Positions 1 through 6,452 of a stretch of DNA of 26,652 nt are shown here, in pieces; position 1 is the first letter of the stretch, and the number at the start of each line of letters is the position of its first letter. Location of the stretch: the NCBI GenBank assembly GCA_046590575.1, contig JBKJUS010000127.1, positions 1 through 26,652 of the forward strand, in the 5' to 3' direction. Below the pieces are notes generated by a model. It saw only the letters and a list, made by a program, of their open reading frames with translations. It was not told the origin of the DNA and made no database searches. This DNA comes from DATLNF01 sp046590575. GTDB taxonomy: Bacteria; Actinomycetota; Actinomycetes; BP-191. The translations under genes and the position numbers were made by a program.

Positions 1-126
1 CCCGCTGCGGCCAGGCGACTCACTGATGCTCGAGACCTCGCTCTTCGGGATCCGCTCGTAGAGCGAGGTCGGGGACTTCTTCGAGGACGAGCTCCTCGAC
101 CTCGCTCTTCGGGATCCGCTCGTAGA
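1..126. repeat. Fold-back and direct repeat at the left edge
   Basis: Bases 1-37 are a perfect reverse complement of 140-176, and bases 34-62 are a perfect direct copy of 98-126 (29 bases). Both source copies lie inside the ARC/Mpa coding sequence, so the first roughly 65-70 bases are rearranged duplicates of sequence a few dozen bases away. The copies are identical, and the ARC reading frame becomes nonsense where they begin. A chimeric or fold-back end of an assembled contig is the simplest explanation. A genuine rearrangement cannot be excluded from sequence alone. No transposase or target-site duplication accompanies it. Confidence 0.85.
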
Positions 127-760
127 CGTAGCCGGAGCGGGTCTCGAGCATCAGTGAGTCGCCTGGCCGCAGCGGGCCGTCGAGCAGCGGGTCGGCGAGA
201 AGGACGATCCGCTCCTCGTCCGTTCGCGTCGATACAAGAGCGCGCTCGCCGTCGGCGAGCACCTCCTTCAGCTGCACGACCTCACCTTGTGTCTCAAACT
301 CCAGCGCCCGGACGACGTTGAGCGCTTCATTGAGCATGACTTCCTGGCCGCGGCGCAGGGCGCTGACCTCGATCGTCGGGCTGACGGCTACCCGGAGCTT
401 TCGGCCGCCGGTGAAGATGTCGACCGTGCCGTCCTCGTCATCGGAGGAGAGGAACACGCCGTACCCCGACGGTGGCTGCGCTAGGCGGTCGACCTCCTCC
501 TTCAGGGTCAGGATCTGGTCGCGGGCCTCCTTGAGCGTGGCCACGAGCTTGTCGTTGTGGGCGGCCAGGCCAGCGATGTTCTGCTGTGCCTCGACCAGTC
601 GTTCCTCAATCACCCGAACCTGACGAGGCGAGTCAGTCAGCTTGCGCCGCAAAAGGCCAATCTCCTCCTCCAACGAGCGAGACTGCGCCTGGAGCTCGGC
701 GAGCTGCTTCTCATACTGCGCAGCGCGGCTCTCGGCATCGCCCTTGCTGGCACCGGCCAT
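20..760 (-). CDS. mpa: Proteasome-associated ATPase ARC/Mpa, N-terminal fragment
   Basis: This is the N-terminal part of the AAA ATPase that recognises Pup-tagged proteins, unfolds them and feeds the 20S proteasome in Actinomycetota. Visible are a long heptad-rich coiled coil (about residues 10-95) and then the two small beta-barrel (OB) domains (about 100-225), including the stretch GYGVFLSSDDEDGTVDIFTG. The family is about 550-600 residues, but the frame stops after about 246. The whole AAA domain, with Walker A and B, is missing. True ARC sequence ends around Val-Pro-Asp, coded near 66-74. The last 15 or so residues come from the rearranged left edge and should not be trusted. I chose ATG at 760, with AGG nine bases upstream, over GTG at 766, where that site would be only three bases away. 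I read this as a normal gene cut by the contig end rather than a pseudogene. Confidence 0.85.
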   Translation of the reverse strand: MAGASKGDAESRAAQYEKQLAELQAQSRSLEEEIGLLRRKLTDSPRQVRVIEERLVEAQQNIAGLAAHNDKLVATLKEARDQILTLKEEVDRLAQPPSGYGVFLSSDDEDGTVDIFTGGRKLRVAVSPTIEVSALRRGQEVMLNEALNVVRALEFETQGEVVQLKEVLADGERALVSTRTDEERIVLLADPLLDGPLRPGDSLMLETRSGYVYERIPKSEVEELVLEEVPDLALRADPEERGLEHQ

Positions 761-794
761 GGCCACTCACCTCTCACATGTGCTCGCTCGTCGA

Positions 795-824
795 AGCCTA
801 TACACGCCTTGCGCGCACGGTCAG
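795..824 (-). promoter_or_regulatory. Possible promoter for ARC/Mpa
   Basis: Read on the minus strand, CTGACC (819-824) and TAGGCT (795-800) are separated by 18 bases. They resemble a -35/-10 pair (TTGACA, TAnnnT) and sit about 35 bases before the ARC start. This rests on motif match only. Confidence 0.35.
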
Positions 825-894
825 CCTTTCGTCGACCTGCCCAGACCGTGGCGCGGTGTTACGGTCGCCAGGAGGGTCTGACTCGAGGAGATCG

Positions 895-1176
895 GTGCCA
901 CCGGACGAGCTGCGCGTGTACGTCGACCAGGACTTGTGCACCGGTGACGGACTCTGCGTCCAGCTCGCGCCGCAAGTCTTCGAGTTCGACGTCGACGGTC
1001 TCGCGTACGTCAAGGGCGCAGACGGCGTGCTGCTGACCGAGCCGGGCGCACGTGTCGTCGTACCCGCCCGCTGCGTCGCCGATGTCGTCGAGTCGGCGAG
1101 AGACTGCCCGGGCGACTGCATCTTCGTCGAGACGCTCGCTGGATCACCTGTTGCCGGCCCCCTCGCGCCCTCCTAA
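895..1176 (+). CDS. Small ferredoxin (3Fe-4S or 4Fe-4S type)
   Basis: This is a 93-residue electron-transfer protein. The N-terminal segment has Cys-x5-Cys (DLCTGDGLC), in which the position of the usual middle Cys is Asp/Gly. A Cys-Pro pair follows near the C-terminus (DCPGDC). This is the arrangement of actinobacterial single-cluster ferredoxins that usually bind [3Fe-4S] and donate electrons to P450s or other oxidoreductases. The GTG start at 895 has AGGAG four bases upstream, and homology begins right there; the longer open frame upstream lies inside ARC. It is divergent from ARC, and its TAA stop overlaps the TAG stop of trmI. From memory, a ferredoxin beside the proteasome ATPase is a recurring actinobacterial arrangement. 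Its partner is unknown. TtuA, encoded nearby, is an iron-sulfur enzyme, but a link is only inference. Confidence 0.8.
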   Translation: MPPDELRVYVDQDLCTGDGLCVQLAPQVFEFDVDGLAYVKGADGVLLTEPGARVVVPARCVADVVESARDCPGDCIFVETLAGSPVAGPLAPS

Positions 1177-2054
1177 TCCATCTCGGGGTCGGCGGTCATG
1201 CCCTTGGAGGGGCGGCGGCGGCGCAGCGGTGGCTCGACGCCGTCGGCGAGGCGCCGGGCGAAGAGGAGGAAGCCGGTGTGCCCGATCATCCGGTGGTCAG
1301 GGCGTACGGCCAGGCCCTCGGTGTGCCAGGTCCGCACGAGCGACTCCATCGACCACGGCTCGGTGAACGTGCCGTGGGAGCGCAAGGCCTCAGCGGTACG
1401 GGAGAGCTGGGTGGTCGTCGCGACATAGCAGCAGACCAGACCACCGGACACCAGAGCGGCAGAGACCGAGTCGAGGACGTCCCAGGGCGCCAGCATGTCC
1501 AAGATGACCCGGTCGGCGTCGCGCTCGGTCAACGACGCCGAGAGCTCCCCCACGGTGAGGGTCCAGGCCGGATGGTCGGAACCGAAGAAACGCTCGACGT
1601 TGCGCCGTGCCACTTCGGCGAAGTCGGCCCGAATCTCGTACGACGACACCGACCCGTCATCGCCGACCGCGCGCAACAGCGAACAGGTCAGCGCGCCCGA
1701 GCCGGCGCCGGCCTCCACCACGCGCGCGCCGGGGAAGATGTCGGCGTAGCCCACGATCAAGGCGGCGTCCTTGGGATAGACCACCTGCGCCCCGCGCGGC
1801 ATCGAGAGCACGTAGTCGGACAACAGCGGCCGCAGCACGAGGTACGGCGTGCCGGCGCCGGTCTTGATGACGATCCCCTCGGGCGCACCGATCATCTGGT
1901 CGTGGTCGAGGATCCCGCGATGGGTGTGGAACTGCCCGCCGGCGGCCAAGGTGATCGTGTGCAGCTTGCCTTTCGGATCGGTGAGCTGCACCTGGTCACC
2001 GACCTCCAGCGGTCCACGGCGACGCGTCGCCCCCGTCGGCGTACGCCGGCTCAT
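1173..2054 (-). CDS. trmI: tRNA (adenine(58)-N1)-methyltransferase TrmI
   Basis: This SAM-dependent enzyme makes m1A58 in the tRNA T-loop and acts as a homotetramer in bacteria. The 293-residue product begins with a small beta domain (GPLEVGDQVQL...) and then the TrmI-typical QVVYPKDAALIVGYADIFPG. The SAM-binding loop VVEAGAGSGALTCSLL and the motif RVILDMLAPWD, carrying the Asp expected at the catalytic site, follow. The ATG at 2054 overlaps the ttuA stop as ATGA, which implies translational coupling. A longer in-frame start at 2144 would lie wholly inside ttuA and adds an Arg-rich stretch that does not look like family sequence. Last gene of the operon; its stop overlaps the ferredoxin stop. 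Length and motifs agree with Mycobacterium tuberculosis Rv2118c-type enzymes. Confidence 0.93.
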   Translation of the reverse strand: MSRRTPTGATRRRGPLEVGDQVQLTDPKGKLHTITLAAGGQFHTHRGILDHDQMIGAPEGIVIKTGAGTPYLVLRPLLSDYVLSMPRGAQVVYPKDAALIVGYADIFPGARVVEAGAGSGALTCSLLRAVGDDGSVSSYEIRADFAEVARRNVERFFGSDHPAWTLTVGELSASLTERDADRVILDMLAPWDVLDSVSAALVSGGLVCCYVATTTQLSRTAEALRSHGTFTEPWSMESLVRTWHTEGLAVRPDHRMIGHTGFLLFARRLADGVEPPLRRRRPSKGMTADPEMD

Positions 2055-2965
2055 CGCACGGAGACCACGGGCAGCGTGACGAGTTGCCGGGCCCGGCAGT
2101 ACGCGCAGACGCCTGACGGCGTCGCGGATCCGCACTCGACGCATTCACTGAGCTCGACCCCATCGCGCGGGAAGTGCGCTCGGCCCCTCTCCAGGAAGCC
2201 GAAGAGGAAGTTGTGCTTGGTCCCCGGGAGCGACGCCTCAATCTGGTCGAGCAAGTTCTTGTAGCGCATCTGTGTGTTGCCCTCGACGAGGGGGCACTCC
2301 TCCACGACATAGTCGATGCCCTTGATGACGCAGTACGCCGCCGTCTCCCGCTCCAAGATTCGGTAGAGGGGCTTCACCTTCTTCACCAGTGCGGAGTGCG
2401 TCGCTTCAAGCACTGGCGACTGACGGGCCAGGAAGTCGGTCTCCCAGCGCAGGATGTTGCCGAGGAGCACGGCCGCCTCGTCATCGAGGTTGTGGCCAGT
2501 GGCTACGACGTCGTAGCCCTCGTCGCGCGCAACACGGTTGAAGAGGGTGCGTTTGGACAGGCCACACACCGCGCAGGCCGGTCGGGTGCTGCGAGCAGCC
2601 GCCTGCGGGATGGTGAAGCCCTCTGCAGTGGCCATGTCCAGCACGTGCAGGCGAACCCCTCGAGCGTCGGCGAAGGACTCGCAGACCGCCTGAGACCGGC
2701 TGCTGTAGCCGCCGATCCCCAACCCGAGGTAGAGACCATCTGCCTGGTAGCCGAGGTCGAGGAGTACATCCCAGAGCATCAGCGAGTCCTTGCCGCCGGA
2801 TACAGCGACGAGCACCCGGTCGCCATGTCCGAACATCCGGTCGTGCCGGATCGCCCGAACCACCAGGTTGCGGATGTAGTGCTCGGTAAAGCAATCGCCG
2901 CAGAACGCGGCATTGGCTCGCGGCACCTCGACCACTGCTCGGGCACGGCACCGGCGACACTTCAT
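2051..2965 (-). CDS. ttuA: TtuA-like tRNA-5-methyluridine(54) 2-sulfurtransferase
   Basis: This PP-loop tRNA thiolase of the TtcA/TtuA/Ncs6 superfamily has 304 residues. It has an N-terminal zinc finger (C3, C6, C22, C25), the ATP-pyrophosphatase loop SGGKDS (56-61), and CxxC at C131 and C134. ATGHNLDDEA (155-164), C224, and a C-terminal zinc finger (C275, C278, C287, C290) follow. The three central cysteines sit almost exactly where Thermus thermophilus TtuA holds its [4Fe-4S] cluster (Cys130, Cys133, Cys222), and the paired zinc fingers separate TtuA from TtcA. TtuA adenylates U54/T54 and inserts sulfur delivered as a thiocarboxylate on the ubiquitin-like TtuB. A TtuB-like gene lies 22 bases upstream and trmI follows with an ATGA overlap. 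I chose ATG 2965 because the zinc finger begins there. Mesophilic actinobacterial members are, as far as I know, uncharacterised, so the base modified (U54 or another) is inferred. Confidence 0.85.
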   Translation of the reverse strand: MKCRRCRARAVVEVPRANAAFCGDCFTEHYIRNLVVRAIRHDRMFGHGDRVLVAVSGGKDSLMLWDVLLDLGYQADGLYLGLGIGGYSSRSQAVCESFADARGVRLHVLDMATAEGFTIPQAAARSTRPACAVCGLSKRTLFNRVARDEGYDVVATGHNLDDEAAVLLGNILRWETDFLARQSPVLEATHSALVKKVKPLYRILERETAAYCVIKGIDYVVEECPLVEGNTQMRYKNLLDQIEASLPGTKHNFLFGFLERGRAHFPRDGVELSECVECGSATPSGVCAYCRARQLVTLPVVSVR

Positions 2966-2987
2966 GCCGATCAGGGTAGCCGGGCGC

Positions 2988-3212
2988 TCAGTCGCTTCCG
3001 CCGGAGATGACCGGGCGCACCTCGACGACGTCACCGGGTGCGACGACGTCCTCGCGCGTCAACAAGCCACCATCCCGGATCACCAGCACGGCATCCGGGT
3101 GCATCCCGACCTCCATGAGCAGCTGCCGGACCTCGCGCGGTGCCGCCACGATGACCTCGCGGTCGGGGTTGCGCAGCTTCACTGTGGCTGTGGCCAGTGA
3201 CTCGACGGTCAT
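2988..3212 (-). CDS. ttuB: Ubiquitin-like MoaD/ThiS family sulfur carrier (TtuB-like)
   Basis: This 74-residue beta-grasp protein is predicted to carry sulfur as a C-terminal thiocarboxylate. The pattern is typical of ThiS/MoaD/TtuB: an early beta hairpin (TVKLRNPDREVIV), a helix (REVRQLLMEVGM), then AVLVIRDGGLLTREDVVAPGDVVEVRPVISGG. In this family the terminal Gly-Gly is adenylated by an E1-like enzyme and must be the free end. Here Gly71-Gly72 is followed by Ser73-Asp74 and then the stop. The ATG overlaps the stop of the upstream protease gene as ATGA, and ttuA starts 22 bases downstream. This operon position points to TtuB rather than MoaD or ThiS, since no molybdopterin or thiamine genes are near. 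No E1-like activating enzyme is in the window. Confidence 0.82.
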   Translation of the reverse strand: MTVESLATATVKLRNPDREVIVAAPREVRQLLMEVGMHPDAVLVIRDGGLLTREDVVAPGDVVEVRPVISGGSD

Positions 3213-4324
3213 GTCTGCGGCGCCAGCCGGCGTACGACGTCGCGGGTGGCCAGCACGCCGACCACCCCACCGTCCTCATCCACGACGAGGTACTCAGATG
3301 CCGGCGTGCTGCGGAGCGCGCTGAGCACCGCCTCACCTTCAAGGCGTGAGTCGAGCACGAGGCCCTGGACCAGTCGCCGGGAGACGGAGCCGACGCTGAC
3401 CCAGGGACGGCGCTCCGTCGGCACGGCGTCGACGGCCTCGCTGGAGAGCACGGCAGACGGCAGCCCCTCGGCGTCGACGACGAGGAGTCGGCGCTGGTCG
3501 ACCGCGGCTCGACGCAGCGCCTCTGCGAGGGGGAGGTCGGCGGTCACCGACAACGCCGGTCGGGTGAGCGAACGAACGTCGAGAGCCGGAAGTCGACGAG
3601 CGACCGCGGACTGGGCCAGCGAGGCCCGGGCTCCACTGAAGATGAAGAAGGCCAGGAGCAGGGTCACCACCGAGGTGGCGTCTCCGGTTGAGACGGCATA
3701 GGCCCCGGCAGCGCCGAGCAGCACAGCGATGGTCATGCCGGCGCGGGCGGCAAACCGAGTGGCGACCAGCCGGTCGCCGCGCACTTGCCACACCGCCGCC
3801 CGCAGGATCCGACCGCCGTCGAGCGGCAGCCCCGGCAGCAGGTTGAAGAAGCCGAGCAGCAGGTTGATGAAGGCGACGTACCCGCAGAGGACAGCCGCCT
3901 CTGGCCCGCTCGTCAGCTCGAGGGCCGCGAGTCCGAGTCCTCCGAGTGTCAGCGAGACGAGCGGTCCGGCGATGCTGACCAAGTACTCCTTCGCTGCCGT
4001 ATCGGGCTCACGGGTGATCTCGGCGATGCCGCCGAAGAGGAACAGCGTGATACGACGGATCGGGATACCCATCGCGAGTGCGACCGCCGAGTGGCCGAGC
4101 TCGTGCAGCAAGATCGACAGCGCGAGAAGCACCGCCGCGCTGATGCCGACGGTGATCCGGACCGCGCCGCTGCGCGACGCGATGTCGGGGTGGTCGGCGA
4201 TCTGCACGGTGACAAGTGCGGCGAGCAGCACGACCGACGGCGACAGGTAAACCGGGATCCCGAGCGGCCGACCGATAAATAGTCCGGACGCGCGGGCTTC
4301 GGTACGGGCGGCGCTCACGACCAC
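3209..4324 (-). CDS. M50 site-2 protease with C-terminal CBS domains (Rip3/SpoIVFB-like)
   Basis: This is a polytopic membrane zinc protease of about 370 residues that cuts transmembrane substrates. HELGH (74-78) supplies two zinc ligands and the catalytic Glu, GGIAE follows at 98-102, and NLLPGLPLDGG (161-171) carries the third ligand Asp. About five to six hydrophobic segments span residues 25-235. The last 120 residues form a CBS pair (LSVTADLPLAEALRRA and VVGVLATRDVVRRL), which in related proteases senses adenine nucleotides. The start is uncertain between GTG 4324 and GTG 4318. A TAACAT box just upstream fits a leaderless transcript from the latter. First gene of the operon, overlapping ttuB by ATGA. 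The substrate is unknown; anti-sigma factors are usual for the family. Confidence 0.9.
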   Translation of the reverse strand: MVVSAARTEARASGLFIGRPLGIPVYLSPSVVLLAALVTVQIADHPDIASRSGAVRITVGISAAVLLALSILLHELGHSAVALAMGIPIRRITLFLFGGIAEITREPDTAAKEYLVSIAGPLVSLTLGGLGLAALELTSGPEAAVLCGYVAFINLLLGFFNLLPGLPLDGGRILRAAVWQVRGDRLVATRFAARAGMTIAVLLGAAGAYAVSTGDATSVVTLLLAFFIFSGARASLAQSAVARRLPALDVRSLTRPALSVTADLPLAEALRRAAVDQRRLLVVDAEGLPSAVLSSEAVDAVPTERRPWVSVGSVSRRLVQGLVLDSRLEGEAVLSALRSTPASEYLVVDEDGGVVGVLATRDVVRRLAPQT

Positions 4325-4325
4325 G

Positions 4326-4331
4326 ATGTTA
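4326..4331 (-). promoter_or_regulatory. Putative -10 element of the protease-ttuB-ttuA-trmI operon
   Basis: TAACAT on the minus strand matches TAnnnT. It ends seven bases before the GTG at 4318, with no ribosome binding site between, which fits a leaderless start. No convincing -35 is visible. Confidence 0.4.
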
Positions 4332-4466
4332 CGCGGCCTGAGCAGGTGGGAAGACCGACCAGGGAACGCACGCGGCGTAACCAGGCGAGGAGTGCGGCGT
4401 TATCCAGGTACCCGACCGTGCCGTCAAGCGTCAGGCGACGGCTCCCCTGACCCGGAAATGTGAGAG

Positions 4467-5867
4467 ATGAGAAGCCGAGACTCGCATGGCTTCCTCTTAG
4501 GGGCAGTCGGCGTCGAATCTGTCCTAGCCTTAGTGCTCGGACTTGAGGTCACAGGGGTATTGCACGCGGGAGACCGACGGTTTACCACGATTCTGGCGGC
4601 GTTCAGCGTGGCCTGGATCCCGGTGCTGATGGTCGCTTCGATCGCCGTGGACCGAGAATTGGTGGCGGCTCGCCGACAAGCAGCACGCGACGGACGAGCG
4701 TTGCTCGACGTCGCCTCGACGTCGCATGACTGGGTGTGGGCAGCCGACACACAGCTCCGGCTGACCTTCACCAACAAGCGCGTGACTGAGCTGCTCGGCT
4801 ATCCCGCTGCGGATCTCTACGGACGGTCGCTGCTGAGCCTCCTGCCCGAGGACCAAGTTCCGCGAGCGAAAGCGATCCTCGCCTCGGCCATGAGCAGCGG
4901 CGAGGGGTGGCAAGGCGTCGAGCTCAGCTGGCTCCACCAGGACGGCTACCCCGTCGCGCTGCAGGACACGGCCGTACCCATGGTCGACGCGACTGGGGCG
5001 ACCATCGGGTTTCGCGGCGTGTGCCGACGCGTGACCACGGCCATGACAACCGAACGGTCGTTGCTTGCCGCAAAGCTACGGATCGCCGAAACCCTTGACC
5101 TGCAGTCGCTCGATGTCGCACTTCAGCCGGTGGTCAGTCTGACTGACGGGCGGCTAGTCGGGGTGGAGGCACTAGCTCGGTTCCGAGATGGCAGATCACC
5201 AGATCTATGGTTTCCCGAGTCGCGGGATACCGGGCAAAGTCTCGCGCTTGACCTGCTCTCCTTCCGCACCGCGCTCCGAGTCCTGCCCATGCTGCCGGTT
5301 GGTGCCTACCTCTCCATCAACGCGTCACCTGAGCTGATCATGGACCCGGCCATCCGACGTGTGCTGCTTGGCGGTGAGGTCGACCTCGAACGCCTAGTCC
5401 TCGAGGTCACCGAGCACGTTCCGATCTACGGCTACGACGTCATCCGAGGTGCGCTGGCCCCTCTTCGTGAGCGCGGGGTGCGGCTGGCGGTCGACGACAC
5501 CGGGGCGGGGTACGCGTCGTTCAACCACGTGCTGCAGTTGCGACCGGACATCATCAAGATCGACCGCTCGCTGATTGTCAAGATCACGTCCGACGCGGCG
5601 CGACGTTCCCTGGTGACTGCGCTGGTTCTCCTAGCACTCGAACTCGATGCCAGCGTCACAGCGGAGGGCGTCGAGACGCCGAGCGAGCTCGAGACGCTGG
5701 CGACCCTCGGCGTGGACGACGTGCAGGGCTACCTGCTGGCCCACCCGACGGCAGATCCCGCCCGGTGGCAGCGTTGGTGGACCCGCAATTGGCTCGTCCC
5801 CGACACCACAGCGAGCCCGTTGTATGCGCACCCGGCCCACGCCGACTCAGGATCGCCGAGCAGCTAG
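4467..5867 (+). CDS. Membrane PAS-EAL cyclic di-GMP phosphodiesterase
   Basis: This predicted c-di-GMP-specific phosphodiesterase has 466 residues. Two N-terminal transmembrane helices (about 8-33 and 40-60) precede a PAS sensor domain (about 78-190) and an EAL domain (about 205-440). There is no GGDEF domain. The EAL active site looks complete: E234 in the EAL motif itself, N285 (INAS), E313 (EVTE), D343-D344 (DDTG), K364 (IKID), E400 (AEGVE) and Q420 (VQGY). I therefore read it as enzymatically active rather than a degenerate c-di-GMP receptor. The ligand of the PAS domain cannot be read from sequence. The ATG at 4467 is preceded by a weak GAGAG. It diverges from the M50 protease operon across 142 bases and overlaps the downstream methyltransferase tail-to-tail by 21 bases. 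Confidence 0.88.
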   Translation: MRSRDSHGFLLGAVGVESVLALVLGLEVTGVLHAGDRRFTTILAAFSVAWIPVLMVASIAVDRELVAARRQAARDGRALLDVASTSHDWVWAADTQLRLTFTNKRVTELLGYPAADLYGRSLLSLLPEDQVPRAKAILASAMSSGEGWQGVELSWLHQDGYPVALQDTAVPMVDATGATIGFRGVCRRVTTAMTTERSLLAAKLRIAETLDLQSLDVALQPVVSLTDGRLVGVEALARFRDGRSPDLWFPESRDTGQSLALDLLSFRTALRVLPMLPVGAYLSINASPELIMDPAIRRVLLGGEVDLERLVLEVTEHVPIYGYDVIRGALAPLRERGVRLAVDDTGAGYASFNHVLQLRPDIIKIDRSLIVKITSDAARRSLVTALVLLALELDASVTAEGVETPSELETLATLGVDDVQGYLLAHPTADPARWQRWWTRNWLVPDTTASPLYAHPAHADSGSPSS

Positions 5868-6359
5868 GTACCAGACCGGCTCACCTGACCACGACGTCTG
5901 GTCGAGGTGCGCAAGGGCGAAGCCGTGGGCAGCGAGCAACGTCGTCGCCTGCGCCGTGCTGCTGGCCCGGCCCCCGATCACGATCCGCCCCCCAGGTCGC
6001 ATGACCCGCTCCATCTCTGGTAGCACCTGTTCGAGGTCGAGGTCGCGAGGGGGCACCGGCGCGCAAAGCACCGTGTCGACGGAGCCTGCGCCTAGCGGTA
6101 CGGCGCGCGGGTCGGCTGCCAGCCAGTGGATGGGCGCCCACCCGAGAAGGGAGGGCTTACTCTGCCCGGTCTGGAGCAGGCTGATGACCGGCTCCAGAGC
6201 GATGACCAGGCCGGGCTCGGACGCCGCACCCGCCGCCGCTCGGGCGCACAAGCCTGAGCCAGCGAGGAGGTCGAGCACCGTGCGACCGCGGCGCACGCCG
6301 GCAAGAGCAAGCACGGTCGCCACGAGAAGGGACGGCGACGCTTCGGGTCCATCGCTCAA
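5847..6359 (-). CDS. Class I SAM-dependent methyltransferase, substrate unknown
   Basis: This small Rossmann-fold methyltransferase shows motif I TVLDLLAGSGLCARAA, an acidic residue after the second strand (VIALEPVISLL), a GSVDTVLCAPVPP segment at the usual motif IV position, and MRPGGRIVIGG (post-IV). The motif order is that of UbiE/Methyltransf_11 proteins. The start is uncertain. TTG at 6359 has AGG seven bases upstream and gives about 170 residues; the open frame extends to TTG 6413 (188 residues) with an Arg-rich extension that is less likely. No ATG or GTG fits. The gene overlaps the EAL gene convergently and diverges from the FAH-family gene. Nothing in the context gives a substrate, so it should be left as a generic methyltransferase. 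Confidence 0.65.
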   Translation of the reverse strand: MSDGPEASPSLLVATVLALAGVRRGRTVLDLLAGSGLCARAAAGAASEPGLVIALEPVISLLQTGQSKPSLLGWAPIHWLAADPRAVPLGAGSVDTVLCAPVPPRDLDLEQVLPEMERVMRPGGRIVIGGRASSTAQATTLLAAHGFALAHLDQTSWSGEPVWYLAARRS

Positions 6360-6387
6360 CGGGGCACCTGCACAACGTCCATCATGC

Positions 6388-6407
6388 CCCCGCGCCCGCA
6401 AGCGGGG
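6388..6407. repeat. Small GC-rich inverted repeat between divergent genes
   Basis: CCCCGC (6388-6393) and GCGGGG (6402-6407) are perfect complements separated by eight bases. The repeat sits between the divergent methyltransferase and FAH-family genes. It could be an operator or a hairpin, but short GC arms are common by chance in this genome. Confidence 0.3.
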
Positions 6408-6452
6408 TGGCAAGATCGGCCCCGCACGGCATTCGACCAGGAGGACGACACG

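Noticed and set aside
1..176. Terminal inverted repeat of a mobile element
   Set aside because: The repeats are copies of ARC coding sequence, no transposase is present and the arms overlap other duplicated pieces; a fold-back artefact explains them better.
1278..2264. 328-residue plus-strand frame opposite trmI and ttuA
   Set aside because: It is antisense to two well-supported genes, rich in His/Arg/Gly as expected for a high-GC shadow frame, and has no domain signature.
5100..5867. Degenerate, non-catalytic EAL domain
   Set aside because: Although the domain diverges from the consensus in places (for example DDTG instead of DDFG), all residues needed for metal binding and catalysis are present.
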